A stretch of DNA of 64,000 nt from Dipteris shenzhenensis (Eukaryota > Polypodiophyta > Polypodiopsida > Gleicheniales). The notes under the pieces are model-generated. The model had not been told where the DNA came from. It did no database searches and worked only from the letters and a program-made list of their open reading frames with translations. Numbering within the stretch: position 1 is the first letter of the stretch; every line of letters starts with the position of its first letter. Positions 20,941 to 32,220 of the stretch are shown here, piece after piece. Location: the NCBI GenBank assembly GCA_047967505.1, contig CM106540.1. One strand, given 5' to 3'. The position numbers and the translations under genes are program-made.

Positions 20941-22015
20941 TATCTCAAGACTCTTTTGGCTGCATTCCAATGAGACAGTTTTGGATTTGCCATAAACTGT
21001 GCAAGTGAGCTTACTGCATAACAAATATTTGGCCGAGTGAGTGATAGATATATAAGAGATCCAATGAGTTGCCTATAGTATCTGTCATTGACTGCAAGCT
21101 TTTCTGAATCTTTAGTAAGTTTCAAACTCTGCTCCATGCGAGTGGCTGCAATCTTGCAATCTACCATATGAAACTTCTTCAGGAGACTGAACATACTTGA
21201 GTTGACTCATGAATGTCGATTTGAACCTCTCCAGAACTCAATTCCAAGACAATAGTGCATAAGTCCAAGATCTTTTATGTCAAACTCTACAGATAAGTCT
21301 TGTTTCAATTTTCAGATGAAGCTATCCTTGCTTCCTCTCACTATCAGATCATCTACGTACAAAAGTGCAATAGTAATGTCTTTCCCTTGAACTTTGTAGT
21401 AGAGAGTATGATTTGCATTGGATTTCATGTATCCCAGATTAGCAAAATACTTGTCAATTCTGTTGTACCAAATTTTGGGTGCTTGCTTTAAGCCATAGAG
21501 ACTTTTCTTGAGATGGCAAACCTTATTCTCCTTTCCTGGTTCAACATAACCTACTGGTTGTTGCATGTAGACTTCCTCGTCTAGATAACCATTGAGAAAT
21601 GCATTCTTGACATTGAGTTGATACACATTCCATCTACTGAGTGTCGCTAGTGATATGAAGAACCATATGGAATCCATCTTTGCTACTGGAGCATAAGTCT
21701 CATCATAATCCTGACCATATTACTGTGCAAATCCTTTTACAACTAGTATGGCTTTGTATCTTTGAATACTGCCATCTAGATTGTACTTCACTTTGTATAC
21801 CCATTTGTTTGCATGGCCTTTTTTCTTGGTGGAAGGTCGCATAATTCCCAAGTATTATTCTTATACAAAGCATCCATTTCTTCATTCATAGCAGTTTGCC
21901 ATTCTGGCTTGTCTACTATGTCTTCGAAGTACACTGGCTCTTCTGTAGCCATGATGGTAGTCATAAGAGCATAGTTGGTGGTTTCCACCTGAATTACTTT
22001 GCCTTTCTGAAGCAT
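20941..22015 (-). pseudogene. Reverse transcriptase of copia element A
   Basis: Minus-strand pieces give the RT start (PEWQTAMNEEMDALYKNNTWEL at 22,015-21,788), a frameshifted NKWVYKV-like tract, the core at 21,677-21,312 with YQLNVKNAFLNGYLDEEVYMQQ, KKSLYGLKQAPKIWYNRI and ALLYVDDLIVRG, and the tail at 21,194-20,941. The motif A Asp is Asn (LNVKNAF, usually LDVKNAF), so this RT is probably inactive. The YVDD box is intact. It continues across the inserted element F into the RNase H at 15,339. Confidence 0.9.
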
Positions 22016-22153
22016 ATGTCAATTTGGCTGGAGGTCTGCTCTCCCTAGTAGACCGTCTGAGCTGATGTGGCACTACTTGGGGTGTTGCTGGCAACTTGTT
22101 CTTCTTCATCAACTTGTTCTGTAGATGACTGACTATGAAGATGCTTCTATCTC

Positions 22154-22480
22154 CTATGTGATGAAAGTCAAGTAATAAAGTGAACCATTGATGCTGCGGG
22201 TTTGGGCATAACCACATACATATGTATGTATCAAATCAAGAATACCTCGTGCACGAGTAATTTTGACAAAGGTGGTTCGCTTTTGTTTGCCGAAGCAGCA
22301 TGCTTTGCAAACTTTTCCAAGAAACTGTAGCTTAGGAATCCCAATTTCCATATTCTGATTCCTGAGATCTAACAAGTACTTGAAGTTGACATGACCATAT
22401 CTCTTGTGCCATTTTGTAGATAGTGGCATTTGTTGCGGTTGAGCTGACATGGCATGCTTATCTGGTACTATAGCTAGCAT
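22154..22480 (-). pseudogene. Integrase N-terminus of element A, core deleted
   Basis: The HHCC zinc domain is clear (WHKRYGHVNFKYLLDL, then CKACCFGKQKRTTF). The core begins LIHTYVCGYAQTRSINGSLYYLTFI, but the sequence then jumps to a linker-like, Ser/Gln-rich region upstream of RT. The usual IDDYSR tract, second Asp and Glu are missing, which implies an internal deletion of several hundred bases. Confidence 0.82.
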
Positions 22481-22499
22481 TTTCTATAAGCGTCCTTCC

Positions 22500-23962
22500 T
22501 TGACACCTTTTGCTACTAGCTAACATCTTTTGGATTTATCTCTGATAGTGCATTCATCACCATCGAAGATGACTCTATAGTTGTGTTCCGTCATTTAACC
22601 TACTGACAAGAGGTTCTTGCTGAGCTTCGGAACATAGAGCACATCTTTCACCAATCCTTTCGTACCAGTAAAATTGTTCATAAGGATAACACCTGTCCCT
22701 TGAACTAGATTCGGTGTATTGTCTGCTGTGTAGATGACATTCTTCTATCCTTCTAATGGCTTCATTTCTGTGAACCATTCCTGATGATTTGTCATGTGAG
22801 ATGATGCTCCGCTATCGATATACTAAGGATCCCGCTCCACTTGATCGACTTGATAGCTGTAATCCTCTTTGGGATTGAAATCAGAGTCTAGATACACTGT
22901 ATCAGTTTGCTACATTTCCTCGCTTGCAAGAAACATATTCCCATGTTTATTTGCAAAATGATTGTGACTAGAATGTCCACCACGATGATTTCCTTTGCCT
23001 CAGAAATTCCCTCGATTACTACTGGATTGACCACCATGGTCATATTGCTTCCTGCGGCAATCTCTTTCATAGTGTCCAAACTTGTGACAGTAGTTGCACC
23101 AAATGTTTGACATGTTGGTGGATGCATTCCCTCATCCTTGAAATCTTCCTCGGTTGAAATGATTTCCTCTTTGTTGATTGTGATGTTGCTGAGGATGATG
23201 CTAATGCTGATTCTGACTTTGCTGATGATTACCACTTCTCTGAAATGATCTGCCTCTACCTCTGCCTCTGCCTCTGCTTTTGTCTGAAGCTGTGAATGCC
23301 TGATCATTAGAATGACCTTTGCGTGCTTGAATTGCTTGTGTCTTGAGTTCTTCACCAAGTAGGATTGATTAAAGTTCTTTTAGTGTCGGAATTTGCCATT
23401 GGATGGCAATACTCTGGACTAGATTCTCGTATCCCTCTCCTAGTCCTTTCAGGATGACTTGAACCATTTCTGCGGGGTTCATAGTCTCTCTTGCTGCTGC
23501 AAGTTGATTGTTGTAGTCTTTTATCCGGAGTACATAAGCATGACCGGTTTCACTGCTCTTGCGGAAACTCTGGTTGATCTGGTTTCTCAGTGTGAGAATC
23601 CTGGATGTGTTTGACTTGTAGAGAGCTGCGAACATATCCCATGCTTCTTTCGATGTCTTGACTATGTTAAGCTATCCTAGCATGACATCTTGCACATTCT
23701 GCTTGATCAGCTGATAGGCATACTTGTCTTTCTTATTCCATTTTGCCTGAGCTCGGCAAGATCTGCTACAGGTGCGGGAACTATTTGTGTAGCTATAGAT
23801 GCCATTGTAGATCCCACTGCTGGTGCTATGACAATAGGTGGAGTAGAGCTACTGTTGGCTGGATCGTCCAATGGTCTAGGTGTAGACCCATCAACATACT
23901 CCCATTTGTCCTGAAGTACAAGAATGGTCTCCATTCGGTATTTCCATGTACCATAATTGGAG
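22500..23962 (-). pseudogene. Gag and protease of copia element A, 5'-truncated
   Basis: Minus strand from 23,962: NYGTWKYRMETILVLQDKW (gag start signature), a gag core at 23,635-23,369 with YVLRIKDYNNQLAAA and VQVILKGLGEGYENL, an Arg/Gly-rich tract near 23,275, a CCHC knuckle CNYCHKFGHYERDC near 23,090, and a protease YIDSGASSHMTNHQEW near 22,800 that retains the DSG triplet. Stops near 23,365, 23,205 and 22,910 and others break it. The first gag codons are cut off by the LTR of element E at 23,963. Confidence 0.87.
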
Positions 23963-24580
23963 TGTTAGATATGCTCAATGCCCCACCCTCCTGGTAACCA
24001 CCAGTGGTCCAAGGTGCTCAAGTTGTAAGGCCCCCATATGAGGAGAAGCCATGTGTGAGGCCGGGACACTAGATGGATCCTGACTTGCATGTCAGATGAG
24101 GTCTATCAATGAGACCGTTGATGGTAGAAAGGTGATTGTGTGGGAGCCCCTCGCTCTCGCTAGGGTGTGGGGGCCAGCTGGCCCCCCTAGTGGGGGTTCG
24201 GGGGCGAGAGCCCTCGAGGCGACAATATAGGGAATATTCCTTGAATATTCCATGGACGACTAGTCAGTTCCACTGACTAGGTTGATTGGTTGGCTCCACC
24301 GACTACGTTGATTCGACTACCGCCCTCATAGCTATAAAAAGGCGACCTTCCCAATCCATTGTACCAGATCAGATCTTCTAGCAGAGATCTTGCAGCTAGT
24401 AGCTCTTCACCTAGTATCTGTCTAGATCGCCCTCTAAGCTCCACTGTGGGAGTGCATGGGTGGACGGAGCCATCATTTGTACTACACCAGTATTGAAAGA
24501 AAATTTTGTTCATCTCCAGTTTGTTGTGTACTCTCTATTCTTTGTTCAGTTTCTGTTTTGTTGTGCCGTGTAGTTTAACA
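23963..24580 (+). repeat. 5' LTR of copia element E (618 bp)
   Basis: It starts TGTTAGATATGCTCAATG and ends GTGTAGTTTAACA just before a perfect PBS. A TATA box, TATAAAAAGG, lies at 24,319-24,328. A related LTR lies in reverse at 40,941-41,474. Compared with that copy, this one has an extra GC-rich hairpin block at about 24,155-24,235. Confidence 0.93.
24319..24328 (+). promoter_or_regulatory. TATA box of the element E LTR
   Basis: TATAAAAAGG, about 260 bp before the LTR end, in a position typical for the U3/R promoter. Confidence 0.7.
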
Positions 24581-24592
24581 TGGTATCAGAGC
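24581..24592 (+). other. Primer-binding site of element E
   Basis: TGGTATCAGAGC immediately follows the LTR, an exact match to the plant copia initiator-Met PBS. Confidence 0.95.
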
Positions 24593-24654
24593 ACAGGCGG
24601 CTCTAAGGATTGAAGAGTAGAAGAAAGGCGAGGGCTTCAACAGCATACAAAGTG

Positions 24655-27600
24655 ATGGCAACAGGTAGCGGCTTGAGTTCAGCAACTACAACTGCACCAG
24701 CTGCACCAACAATCCAAGCGTTGAGGATTCACCCACTAGCCTTTGCTGAAGGCAAGCTAGATGGTATAAACTATGCTGTGTGGAAGTTTACTGCTATTTT
24801 GGATTCATATGAACTTCTGGAGACAGTACTAGGGATTGACCCAGAACCACAAGGAACCCCCGACCCAACAAATCTGGGGAGTACGATACCTCCTAATGCC
24901 GACCTTCTATGAGCTTGGAAATGCAAGAACGCAGATGCTCTGTGTGCCCTGGTTACAAGTACTACTGATAGTGTTTTGACGTTGATTCACTATACTTCTA
25001 AGGAAACTGTGGCTTGGAACATATTGAAAAGTCAGTATGAGATGCGGAATCAAACAAGGATCCAGAACCTGGAGAATCAGCTCGTAGCTGAGAAGTTTAA
25101 TGAAGGAGAGATAGCGGAGGTGTTCATAACTCTAATAAAAAATCTACATGACCAGATGGCTAGTGCTGGGATACAAAAGACTAGCGAAGAGCTAGCTCGG
25201 TGGTGTCTCCAGATATGTTCACCAAGGTTTGATGGACTAGTAACAATGCTTAACACTCAGGTGAGACCCCAACCATTGCCATTTGAGGAGTTATGTGCTT
25301 TACTTATGGAGGAGGAATTGAGGCTTAAAGCTCGAGATGGAGGCGACAATGGGGATGCTGTGTTCTCTGCCACTGCGAAAGGCAAAGGTGGTTCCTCCAC
25401 CAAAGGTGAGTCCTCTACTAGTGGTGATAAAAAGAAGGGCAGCAAGAAGTCTCAGGGAGAATGCTTCTACTGCAAGAAGAAGGGCCATGTGATTGCAGAT
25501 TGTCGGGTGAAGAAAGCACATGAAAAGAATGGTATCTTGAAGAAGATAGATAAGGGGAAAGAAACAGTTAACACAGCAGAAGTAGAGTTGGATCTATTTT
25601 TGGCCATTGAGGAAGAGTGTTCCTCACTTCAAGAAGCGTCATTCGCTGATTCATGGGTGTTGGATAGTGGTGCCTCCGGTCACATGACTTGCAAGAAGGG
25701 TCTATATTGTTCCATGTAGCCTCTACAGGAACCCATCACCATGACGGTTGGAAATAATGCAAAATGCCCTGTTGAGGGTACAGGTACGGTTTCATTTGTT
25801 TCTATAAATGGAGATGTTAAGAAACTATCTAATGCATTGTATGTTCCACAAATCAAGAGAAATCTGCTATTAGTTGCTTCCATAACTGACCTTGACTATG
25901 ACGTGAGGTTCAACAAGATAGGAGCAAAAATTTTGGATAGTGCAGGCAATCTTGTTGGCACAGGAGTAAGGAGGAACAATCTATATGAGCTAAGTGCTCT
26001 TACAGCCACCGTTGGAGTGGGCACAAGCAGACTTTAGCACAAAAGATTTAGCCACATCAGATTTGCACTGCTAAAGGAGATGCAGAAGCAAGGTATGGTT
26101 GCTCACTTACCAGTAGTAGTAGAAATCAAAGATCCATGTGAAGCTTGCATGATGGGCAAGCAACAGAGAAAGGCATTCCCACAAGAAAGCAAGAATAGAG
26201 CAAATGCTCTTCTAGAGTTGGTGCATGTTGACTTGTGTAGTAAGATGCCTACATAGGCCTTGGGGGGATCTTCCTATTTTTTATTGATTGTGGACGACTA
26301 TAGTAGGAAGATGTGGGTGTACTTTCTTCGTGAAAAGGCTCAAGTTTTTGGTAAATTGAAAGAATGGCTACAGCTTGTTGAAATTGAAACAAGGAGAAAA
26401 GTGAAGAAAATCAGATTGGATGGTGGTGGTGAGTTTGTTTCTATAGAGTTTGGAGATTTTTGCAAGAGCAAAGGGATCAAGTGACAAACAACGACACCAC
26501 ATACGCCTCAGCAAAATTCGGTTGTTGAATGCCGAATGCAGACCACCGTGGAGATGGGGAGGTGTATGTTGAAAGGTGCTGGACTGCCAAACCACTTTTG
26601 GGTTGAGGCTATCAATACTACGATTTACATCCTTAATCGCAGCTATACAAAGGCCCTCAAAGGTAAAACACCACACGAGGCTTACGGTGGTAAGAAGCCA
26701 TTTGTCTCCCATTTTAGAATGTTTGGGTGTGAATGCTATGTGCATGTACCAGACAAAGAGAGAAACAAGTTACAACCAAAAAGCATCAAATGTATCTTCT
26801 TAGGCTATTGTGATGAGAAGAACGCCTATAAGCTGTATGACTGAGAGGCAAAGAAGATCATAGTGAGCCACGATGTGGTGTTCAGGGAGCAGCCACATGC
26901 AGTGGAGGCAGAGAAGAGCTCTTCCACTTTATCATCAAGCGAAGAGGTAATTCACTATGGACCTGTCCTAGGAGCTATAAAGGAGGAGGAAATATTAGAT
27001 GATGAAGGTATAAGTCACCAACCTGTTGTTATATTACCGAAAAAGCCATCGCCACGATGGGTAAGGCAGCTCTATGACCATGATAATAAGATGCCTATGT
27101 CTGTTGAGTAGCATGCAAATGGACCAAGGTGGTCTCAAAGAATCAAGGAGCAAAGGAGGGCTTCTGCTCACATAGTCAATATGGCCTTGATGGCTGAGAT
27201 TATCGCAGAAGTAAAGGAGCCTGTAAGTTTGGAGGAAGCACTTGCAGACCGAGATTGGAAAAACACTATGCAAGTAGAATATGACAGCATCATGAAGAAT
27301 GACACTTGGGAGCTAGTAGATCGCACCAAGTGGGTTTGGAAGGTAGAGTACAAGGCCGATGGGACTTTGGAAAAGTACAAAACTAGATTGGTTGCACAAG
27401 GATTTTCACACGTTGAAGGGTTTGATTTTCAAAAATCTTTCGCTTTGACTGCCAAAATGACCACTATTCGCACAGTACTATCGGTGGCTGCTCATAAAAA
27501 GTGGCCAGTTTATCAAATGGATGTTAAATCAACATTCTTGAATGGTGACCTCAAGGAGGAGGTGTATGTGGCTCAGCCACCAGGATTTGAGGCCCCCCAT

Positions 27601-27925
27601 TCTGAGAGCAAGGTATGTAAGCTCAAGAAGGCTTTGTACAGGCTGAAACAGGCCCCAAGAGCATGGTACCAATGGATAGACAAATTCTGTCATAAATTAA
27701 AGTTCAAAAGATGTGCCTTAGATGCTAACTTGTATGTGTATAGGAAAGGTGGAAAATTTGCTATTATTGTTCTATATGTGGATGATATCCTTATTATAGG
27801 TGACTATGAAGACATGATCCAGCATACTAGAAAGGCATTGAGCACTGAGTTTGAGATGACCTTGATGCACTAGTGTTTGGGGATTGAAGCTGGCAAGAGC
27901 CAGGCAAGATCTTCATCTCTCAGCA
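24655..27925 (+). pseudogene. Gag-pol polyprotein of element E, one frame with eight stops
   Basis: From ATG 24,655 a single frame runs about 1,090 codons without any frameshift. In order it shows gag (EGKLDGINYAVWKF), the CCHC knuckle CFYCKKKGHVIADC near 25,462, protease WVLDSGASGHMT near 25,655, integrase HHCC (HKRFSH...CEACMM), an integrase core with VDLCS, IVDDYSRKMWVYF, RLDGGGEF and QNSVVECR (usually ERKN), the integrase C-terminus, RT entry TKWVWKVEY, motif [15 protein letters not shown], and YVDDILIIG near 27,780. Stops occur at 24,910, 25,717, 26,035, 26,254, 26,482, 26,842, 27,109 and 27,871. The missing RNase H and the stops make it non-functional, but it is otherwise well preserved. 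Confidence 0.95.
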
Positions 27926-27929
27926 CCCC

Positions 27930-30880
27930 CACATCCGTGGCCATATTGGTATCCCACTGCTCGTTGCATTACTCCCATCCCACCATCCACTGCTCTACTA
28001 ATATCCCATAGTGTGAGCAAGCGAGAAAAGCCCACTTCTTGAAGCTGAGGTCTAGAGTTGTAAGGGAGATTGTAGAGGCTTTAAAACTTGAGGATCTTAG
28101 TTGGTGATAGTGAGGGAGTGAAGTTGAGTGCCTTCAACTCCAGTTCCTAGCAATCCTGTACCAAGCTCTGGGCCTCTATTACATATAGTTTTTCTAGGGC
28201 TGGTGGGTCTGGATAGGTTTCCTTATACAGAGGCAAGGGTGTGAGGCCTTGGGCATCCACTGGCTTGTTTACATCCAATTATGGAGGTACACCTGGGTCA
28301 CCCTGGGTGGAAGTCCATTTGGAGGCAGAGGAGGTGGCAAGGGTGGTTGTCTCCTCATCGGAACCATCTTGAATGAGCACTTGGTCGGCCCCCTCACCTA
28401 CCCATATGGCCTTCTTTTGGACTAGGTTTGTGGGGGTTGAGACACCTCATGGTTTTGCGATAGGAGCCCTTTATCCTTCCTTGTCTATTTCTTCATTGCC
28501 CTACTTATGGCTTTAGCCTACATCCTTGTGATGACCTTCAAGGGTACCGTGGCCACCTGGCCCTATTCAATACTGAGCAGGTATGGCTGGTGCTCTCAAG
28601 CAGGGTGATTGGGGTTGTTGGTCTTCTCAACGGGCAATCCTTGAATAAATTCTTGATTCTACACCCAACACACAAGGGTGTAGGGCCTGTCATGGGTGGA
28701 GCAACTGGGGTAAGATCCCTGTAAGGGCAGTCCTTTAAGAAATGTGTCCCCTAACACTTGAAGCATGACACCGGAGGGTTTGAGGTACCCTTTTAGGGGC
28801 ACTCACTTGCTCTATGTGGGCCCTAGTAGGTATAACATTGGATCATGGGCCTTCAAGCAACAAAGTTCATGTCTCTCGCCCTTGCAGTCAAGGGGGCAGT
28901 CTGGAACACTAAGACTTACTGATCCTCTTGCAGGAGGTAGTGACATAGGGTACCACTTCCTTCCTCATAAGGATAGTAGTCGAGGTGTCCATGATCCAAA
29001 TCTGTTTCCTCCCAATCATTGGGCACTTCCTCAACCAATACTTGATTGACAGGAGTTATATGGGGTGGGGGAGGTTGGGGACCCAGTATGGGCAATGATA
29101 GGGGAGCCTGTTGCACTCTATATTGCCCTGAACTAGCCAACAGGGCACCTCGGGCATTTATAGGGTTAAGTGGGGTCATCAGGGCTAATGGGGGTCTTTC
29201 TTGATACATAGGTTGGGTCAGGGACATCGAAAATCAACATTGGGTGGTATCATGGTTCCCCCATCTATGACAGTGTACGCAGTAGAGGACTGGGCCTTGC
29301 CCTAAGGTGGGGACACTCATTGGAGGGATGGTTGCCATTACATATCCCTCACCACACATTGTCTCTCGATGGAAACAAGTGGGGGTTGCTTGGTGCCTCC
29401 TTGAGGGTCCTTGACCTCCACTGTTGGCCTAGCTATTTCAGCAAATTCGAGGCTAGCACACTCATATCCAAGCCCTTGGGTTCGTTGTTCTCCTTCTTGG
29501 TCGGCTCTACACTGGATGACCTAACCGATGGTGATACTTATGATGGGGTCAAACTCTTGTCCAGGGGCTAACCTTGTCCATAATATTATTACTTATATGG
29601 ATAGCCACCTTGCTGCATAGTTTGAAGGAGGTAGGGTTCATAACCATCATGTGGTCATGCAGCTTTGGGTCTACCAATCCGATGAGGAAGCGGGAAAACA
29701 ATCGTTCATCACTCATCCACTCATATGGTCCACAATGAGAATTGAGGTGCTTAATTCTAGCTATGTAATCACGAAGGGATTCCTTGTCATTCTGCTTCAC
29801 CTCATATAACTAATTAATCAAGCTCCATTTATGTCCACTGGGGGAGAACCCTACAATGAAGGCTTTTCTCAACGTCTCCCAGTTGACTTTTTCTTCTAGG
29901 GAGAGAGCCCTATACCATTGGCTTGCCTTGCCATCCAGACTGAGACGAAACACATTAGCCATTTCTAGATCTCAGGGAGCTCCAAAGGCTTCACATATAT
30001 GCTCAAATCACTCCACGTGGGAGACCAGATCTCATTCCCCAAGGAATTTGGTCATCAACTTGGAGATGGCGATGGGTCAACTCCTTGAAGGATTCGTGAT
30101 CTATGCTAGAAACACTGGTGTAGGTGGGGGTGGTGTGTACCCCCTTCCTAGCACATTCACCAAGATGTGCATCACCTCATCTAATAACACCATTTGGGAA
30201 GCTGGTGAGGGCGGTGCCATTGTGGGCCTGACGAGATGTAGGGGCAAGCTTGGCCCTGGTGGTGGAATCCATTGAGTTGCTGGTACCGGCATTAGGGCGG
30301 ATGTGCCCAGCTCTCCATTTATTGGAGCAACAGAGGCGGGTGGGAACGGTCAAACTCCTGGAGGGGGTGGGTCATGGGGCATTTGCATGGAGGTTCCTTG
30401 CATTGGGCGATAGGGTGGAACTCAGGGTGCCACATAGCTGGCAAAGGTTGGAGGCACCTGGATGGTTGGGAGACGCCCCCCTTTGAGGGGCACTCGTAGC
30501 TCCTCGGCTGGGTTCTTGTCCCATGAAGTCCCTCATCCATGTGTCTTCATCCTCCATGCATTCCCACCGCTGAGGGTGCCTTGCAAAAGCTGTGGGCCCC
30601 GGGTCCACAAAGGAGGTTTTAGTCCATGTCTGTGGTTCAGCAGCTGGTTGCTGAGGTCCTTCCCTTCCTACAGACATACTGACAAAGGGGTTCTCCATGT
30701 GTGCCGAATCTGTTTGGCTTAAACATCCAAACATGTTGATGATTGCACCTCCTAACCTAGATGCTACAGAGGGAGCAGGAGAGTTGGGGGGGGGCAAACT
30801 AGTGAAGAGGGCCTTGGAGGCCCTCGGACCCATGGGGTCTTGCATCTCCTCATTCAAGCTCTCCGTCTCTCATCAGAGCT
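27930..30880 (-). pseudogene. Ty3/gypsy gag remnant
   Basis: The minus strand carries an N-terminal segment at 30,857-30,372 (Pro/Ser-rich, with RHPQRWECMEDEDTWMRDF), a Pro-rich piece at 30,292-30,101, then the retrotransposon gag core: a KLMTKFLGE...DLVSHVE tract near 30,050, a frameshifted middle, and KESLRDYIARIKHLNSHCGP, then LFSRFLIGLVDPKLHDHM at 29,800-29,549. Sequence to about 27,930 reads as broken gag C-terminal or linker sequence. Protease, RT and integrase are absent. Many stops and frameshifts show great age. With the tRNA-Asp-like PBS at 32.2 kb this supports a Ty3/gypsy element. Confidence 0.7.
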
Positions 30881-31089
30881 AGATGGATCCTCTTGTCGGG
30901 GTCCTATTACAGAGTGGGAGGCAGGAACCGAGCTTTTGGTTTGGACCAATCCCCAACTGGGGCGAAAGGTGGGCTGAGCATAGCTCGAAGCACTGTCCTC
31001 TAGCACAGGTCCCTTGGACAAAATTCTTCTAGATCTCAAGTGCATGTGTAAGACCTCTAAAAGGGAACACTCTGGCTGAAACTTTAATT

Positions 31090-31720
31090 CTGTATTTATT
31101 TTTTTTGGACTATCCCAGAGATATCCCAACGGGTGTGGGGATAGGATTATGCCAACGGTCATAGGGATGAAGCTAAGGCAATGGTCGTAGGACTAAGAAG
31201 TGACACGTGTTGGCAGGATAAGATGCATGTGATATCCCCATAATCGTGGGGATGAGCTAAGACTACAGGTGGAGGGATGATAAGGTCGGTGAGATAATGG
31301 TATGCCGACGGGCACGAGGTTGGCAGTATGACAACGGTCGTAGGGATGAGCTTAAGGCACATGTTGACAAGATATCTAGATTGGTGGAATATCATATGAC
31401 AACGGTCATAGGGATAAGCTTAAGGCACCGATTGGTGGGTTACGAATATGGCGATGGGCGTGGGGATAAGACTATGGCCAAGGTCATGGCATGAGCTCAA
31501 GGCCATGGGTCAATGACTCTTAGACCGGCAGGATACCTGATTCTGACATGCATTCATTAGGGCGGCAGGTTAGACAACAGTCAGAAGTTAGGTCATGGGG
31601 ATAAGGGCTAAGGCCACGGGTCAACGTAGGTTTGACCGGTGGGATAGTGCTATGGCGACGGCCATGGGGATAGTGCTAAGGCACCAACCCATGGGGATAG
31701 GAATGTGCAATGTCGCTAAT
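31090..31720 (-). repeat. Degenerate tandem-repeat region in the gypsy leader
   Basis: Irregular repeats of a unit resembling GGATAAGNCTATGGCNACGG and CATGGGGATAAGCTTAAGGC recur roughly every 50-110 bp between 31,130 and 31,700 (for example at 31,158, 31,326, 31,403, 31,460, 31,595 and 31,660). They lie between the gypsy gag start and the PBS, i.e. in the 5' leader. No long ORF crosses them. Confidence 0.6.
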
Positions 31721-32199
31721 TGATTTTTAATGATTCTTGATGGTTTTGGATTTTTTTTCAAGGTTTTTTGTGATGGGGGGATGCTAAACTATCTAGTCTA
31801 CCTACTCAATGCAAAAAACAAAGAAAAATAACATTTGAATGCAAAATGAGAGATTTCTTAAAGAGGTGACTATCAACTCTCAAAACCATCTCGATTTTCA
31901 GCATGATTCATCAATCTTGGTTGTTTTTTGTGAGTTTTGACACCATACACTCCTTATCAATCTTAGAAACTACCTATCATTTCAAAACACTAACAAACCT
32001 CAACAAGAAGCTTCCTATACTAAAAAATTCTTCTCAACATAAAATGACAATTTTCCTTCTCTTTTCCATCCAACTCACACTTCCTTTCTCATTCCTCTCC
32101 TAAAACTCCACTAGCAAAGCTCCCAGTTAAGCTTGAAGCCATGTGCAATGTGTAGATTACGAAAGAAAGCAAATGCAATGCAAAAGCATACCTTGAACT
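31721..32199. other. AT-rich gypsy leader sequence
   Basis: The non-coding DNA between the repeat region and the PBS is rich in A/T, with short open frames only. It is probably the 5' untranslated leader of the gypsy element. Confidence 0.4.
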
Positions 32200-32216
32200 C
32201 CCAGGCAATGGTGCCA
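32200..32216 (-). other. Primer-binding site of the gypsy element (degenerate, tRNA-Asp type)
   Basis: The minus strand reads TGGCACCATTGCCTGGG, close to TGGCGCCGTTGCCGGGG, the PBS used by many plant Ty3/gypsy elements. It sits beside the LTR and upstream of gag. Confidence 0.65.
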
Positions 32217-32220
32217 AAAA

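Larger units (their letters stand above)
14472..23962 (-). mobile_element. Copia family A element, nested host copy
   Basis: This is a minus-strand element made of 14,472-15,339 (3' LTR, polypurine tract, RNase H) and 20,941-23,962 (RT back to gag), split by the complete family F element. The RNase H reading frame runs up to 20,941 (AAKRVLRYI) and resumes at 15,339, with the 5-bp TAATG duplicated at the joints. The right side stops inside gag at 23,962, where the family E LTR starts. The 5' LTR and PBS are not found. An internal deletion removes the integrase core, and several stops are present, so this copy cannot move on its own. Confidence 0.88.
23963..27925 (+). mobile_element. Copia family E element, 3'-truncated in RT
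   Basis: It carries a 5' LTR, PBS and one long polyprotein frame on the + strand. It interrupts gag of element A at 23,962. Recognisable copia sequence ends at about 27,925, shortly after the YVDD box, and is followed by gypsy gag sequence. RNase H, polypurine tract and 3' LTR are absent, so a deletion or a later insertion removed the 3' end. No TSD can be checked for that reason. Confidence 0.9.

Noticed and set aside
24655-27925. Fungal RIP mutation as the cause of the stops
   Set aside because: The host gene and transposon families are plant-type, and some stops come from CG sites (CGA to TGA), not only the CpA sites favoured by RIP. Methylation-linked decay is simpler.
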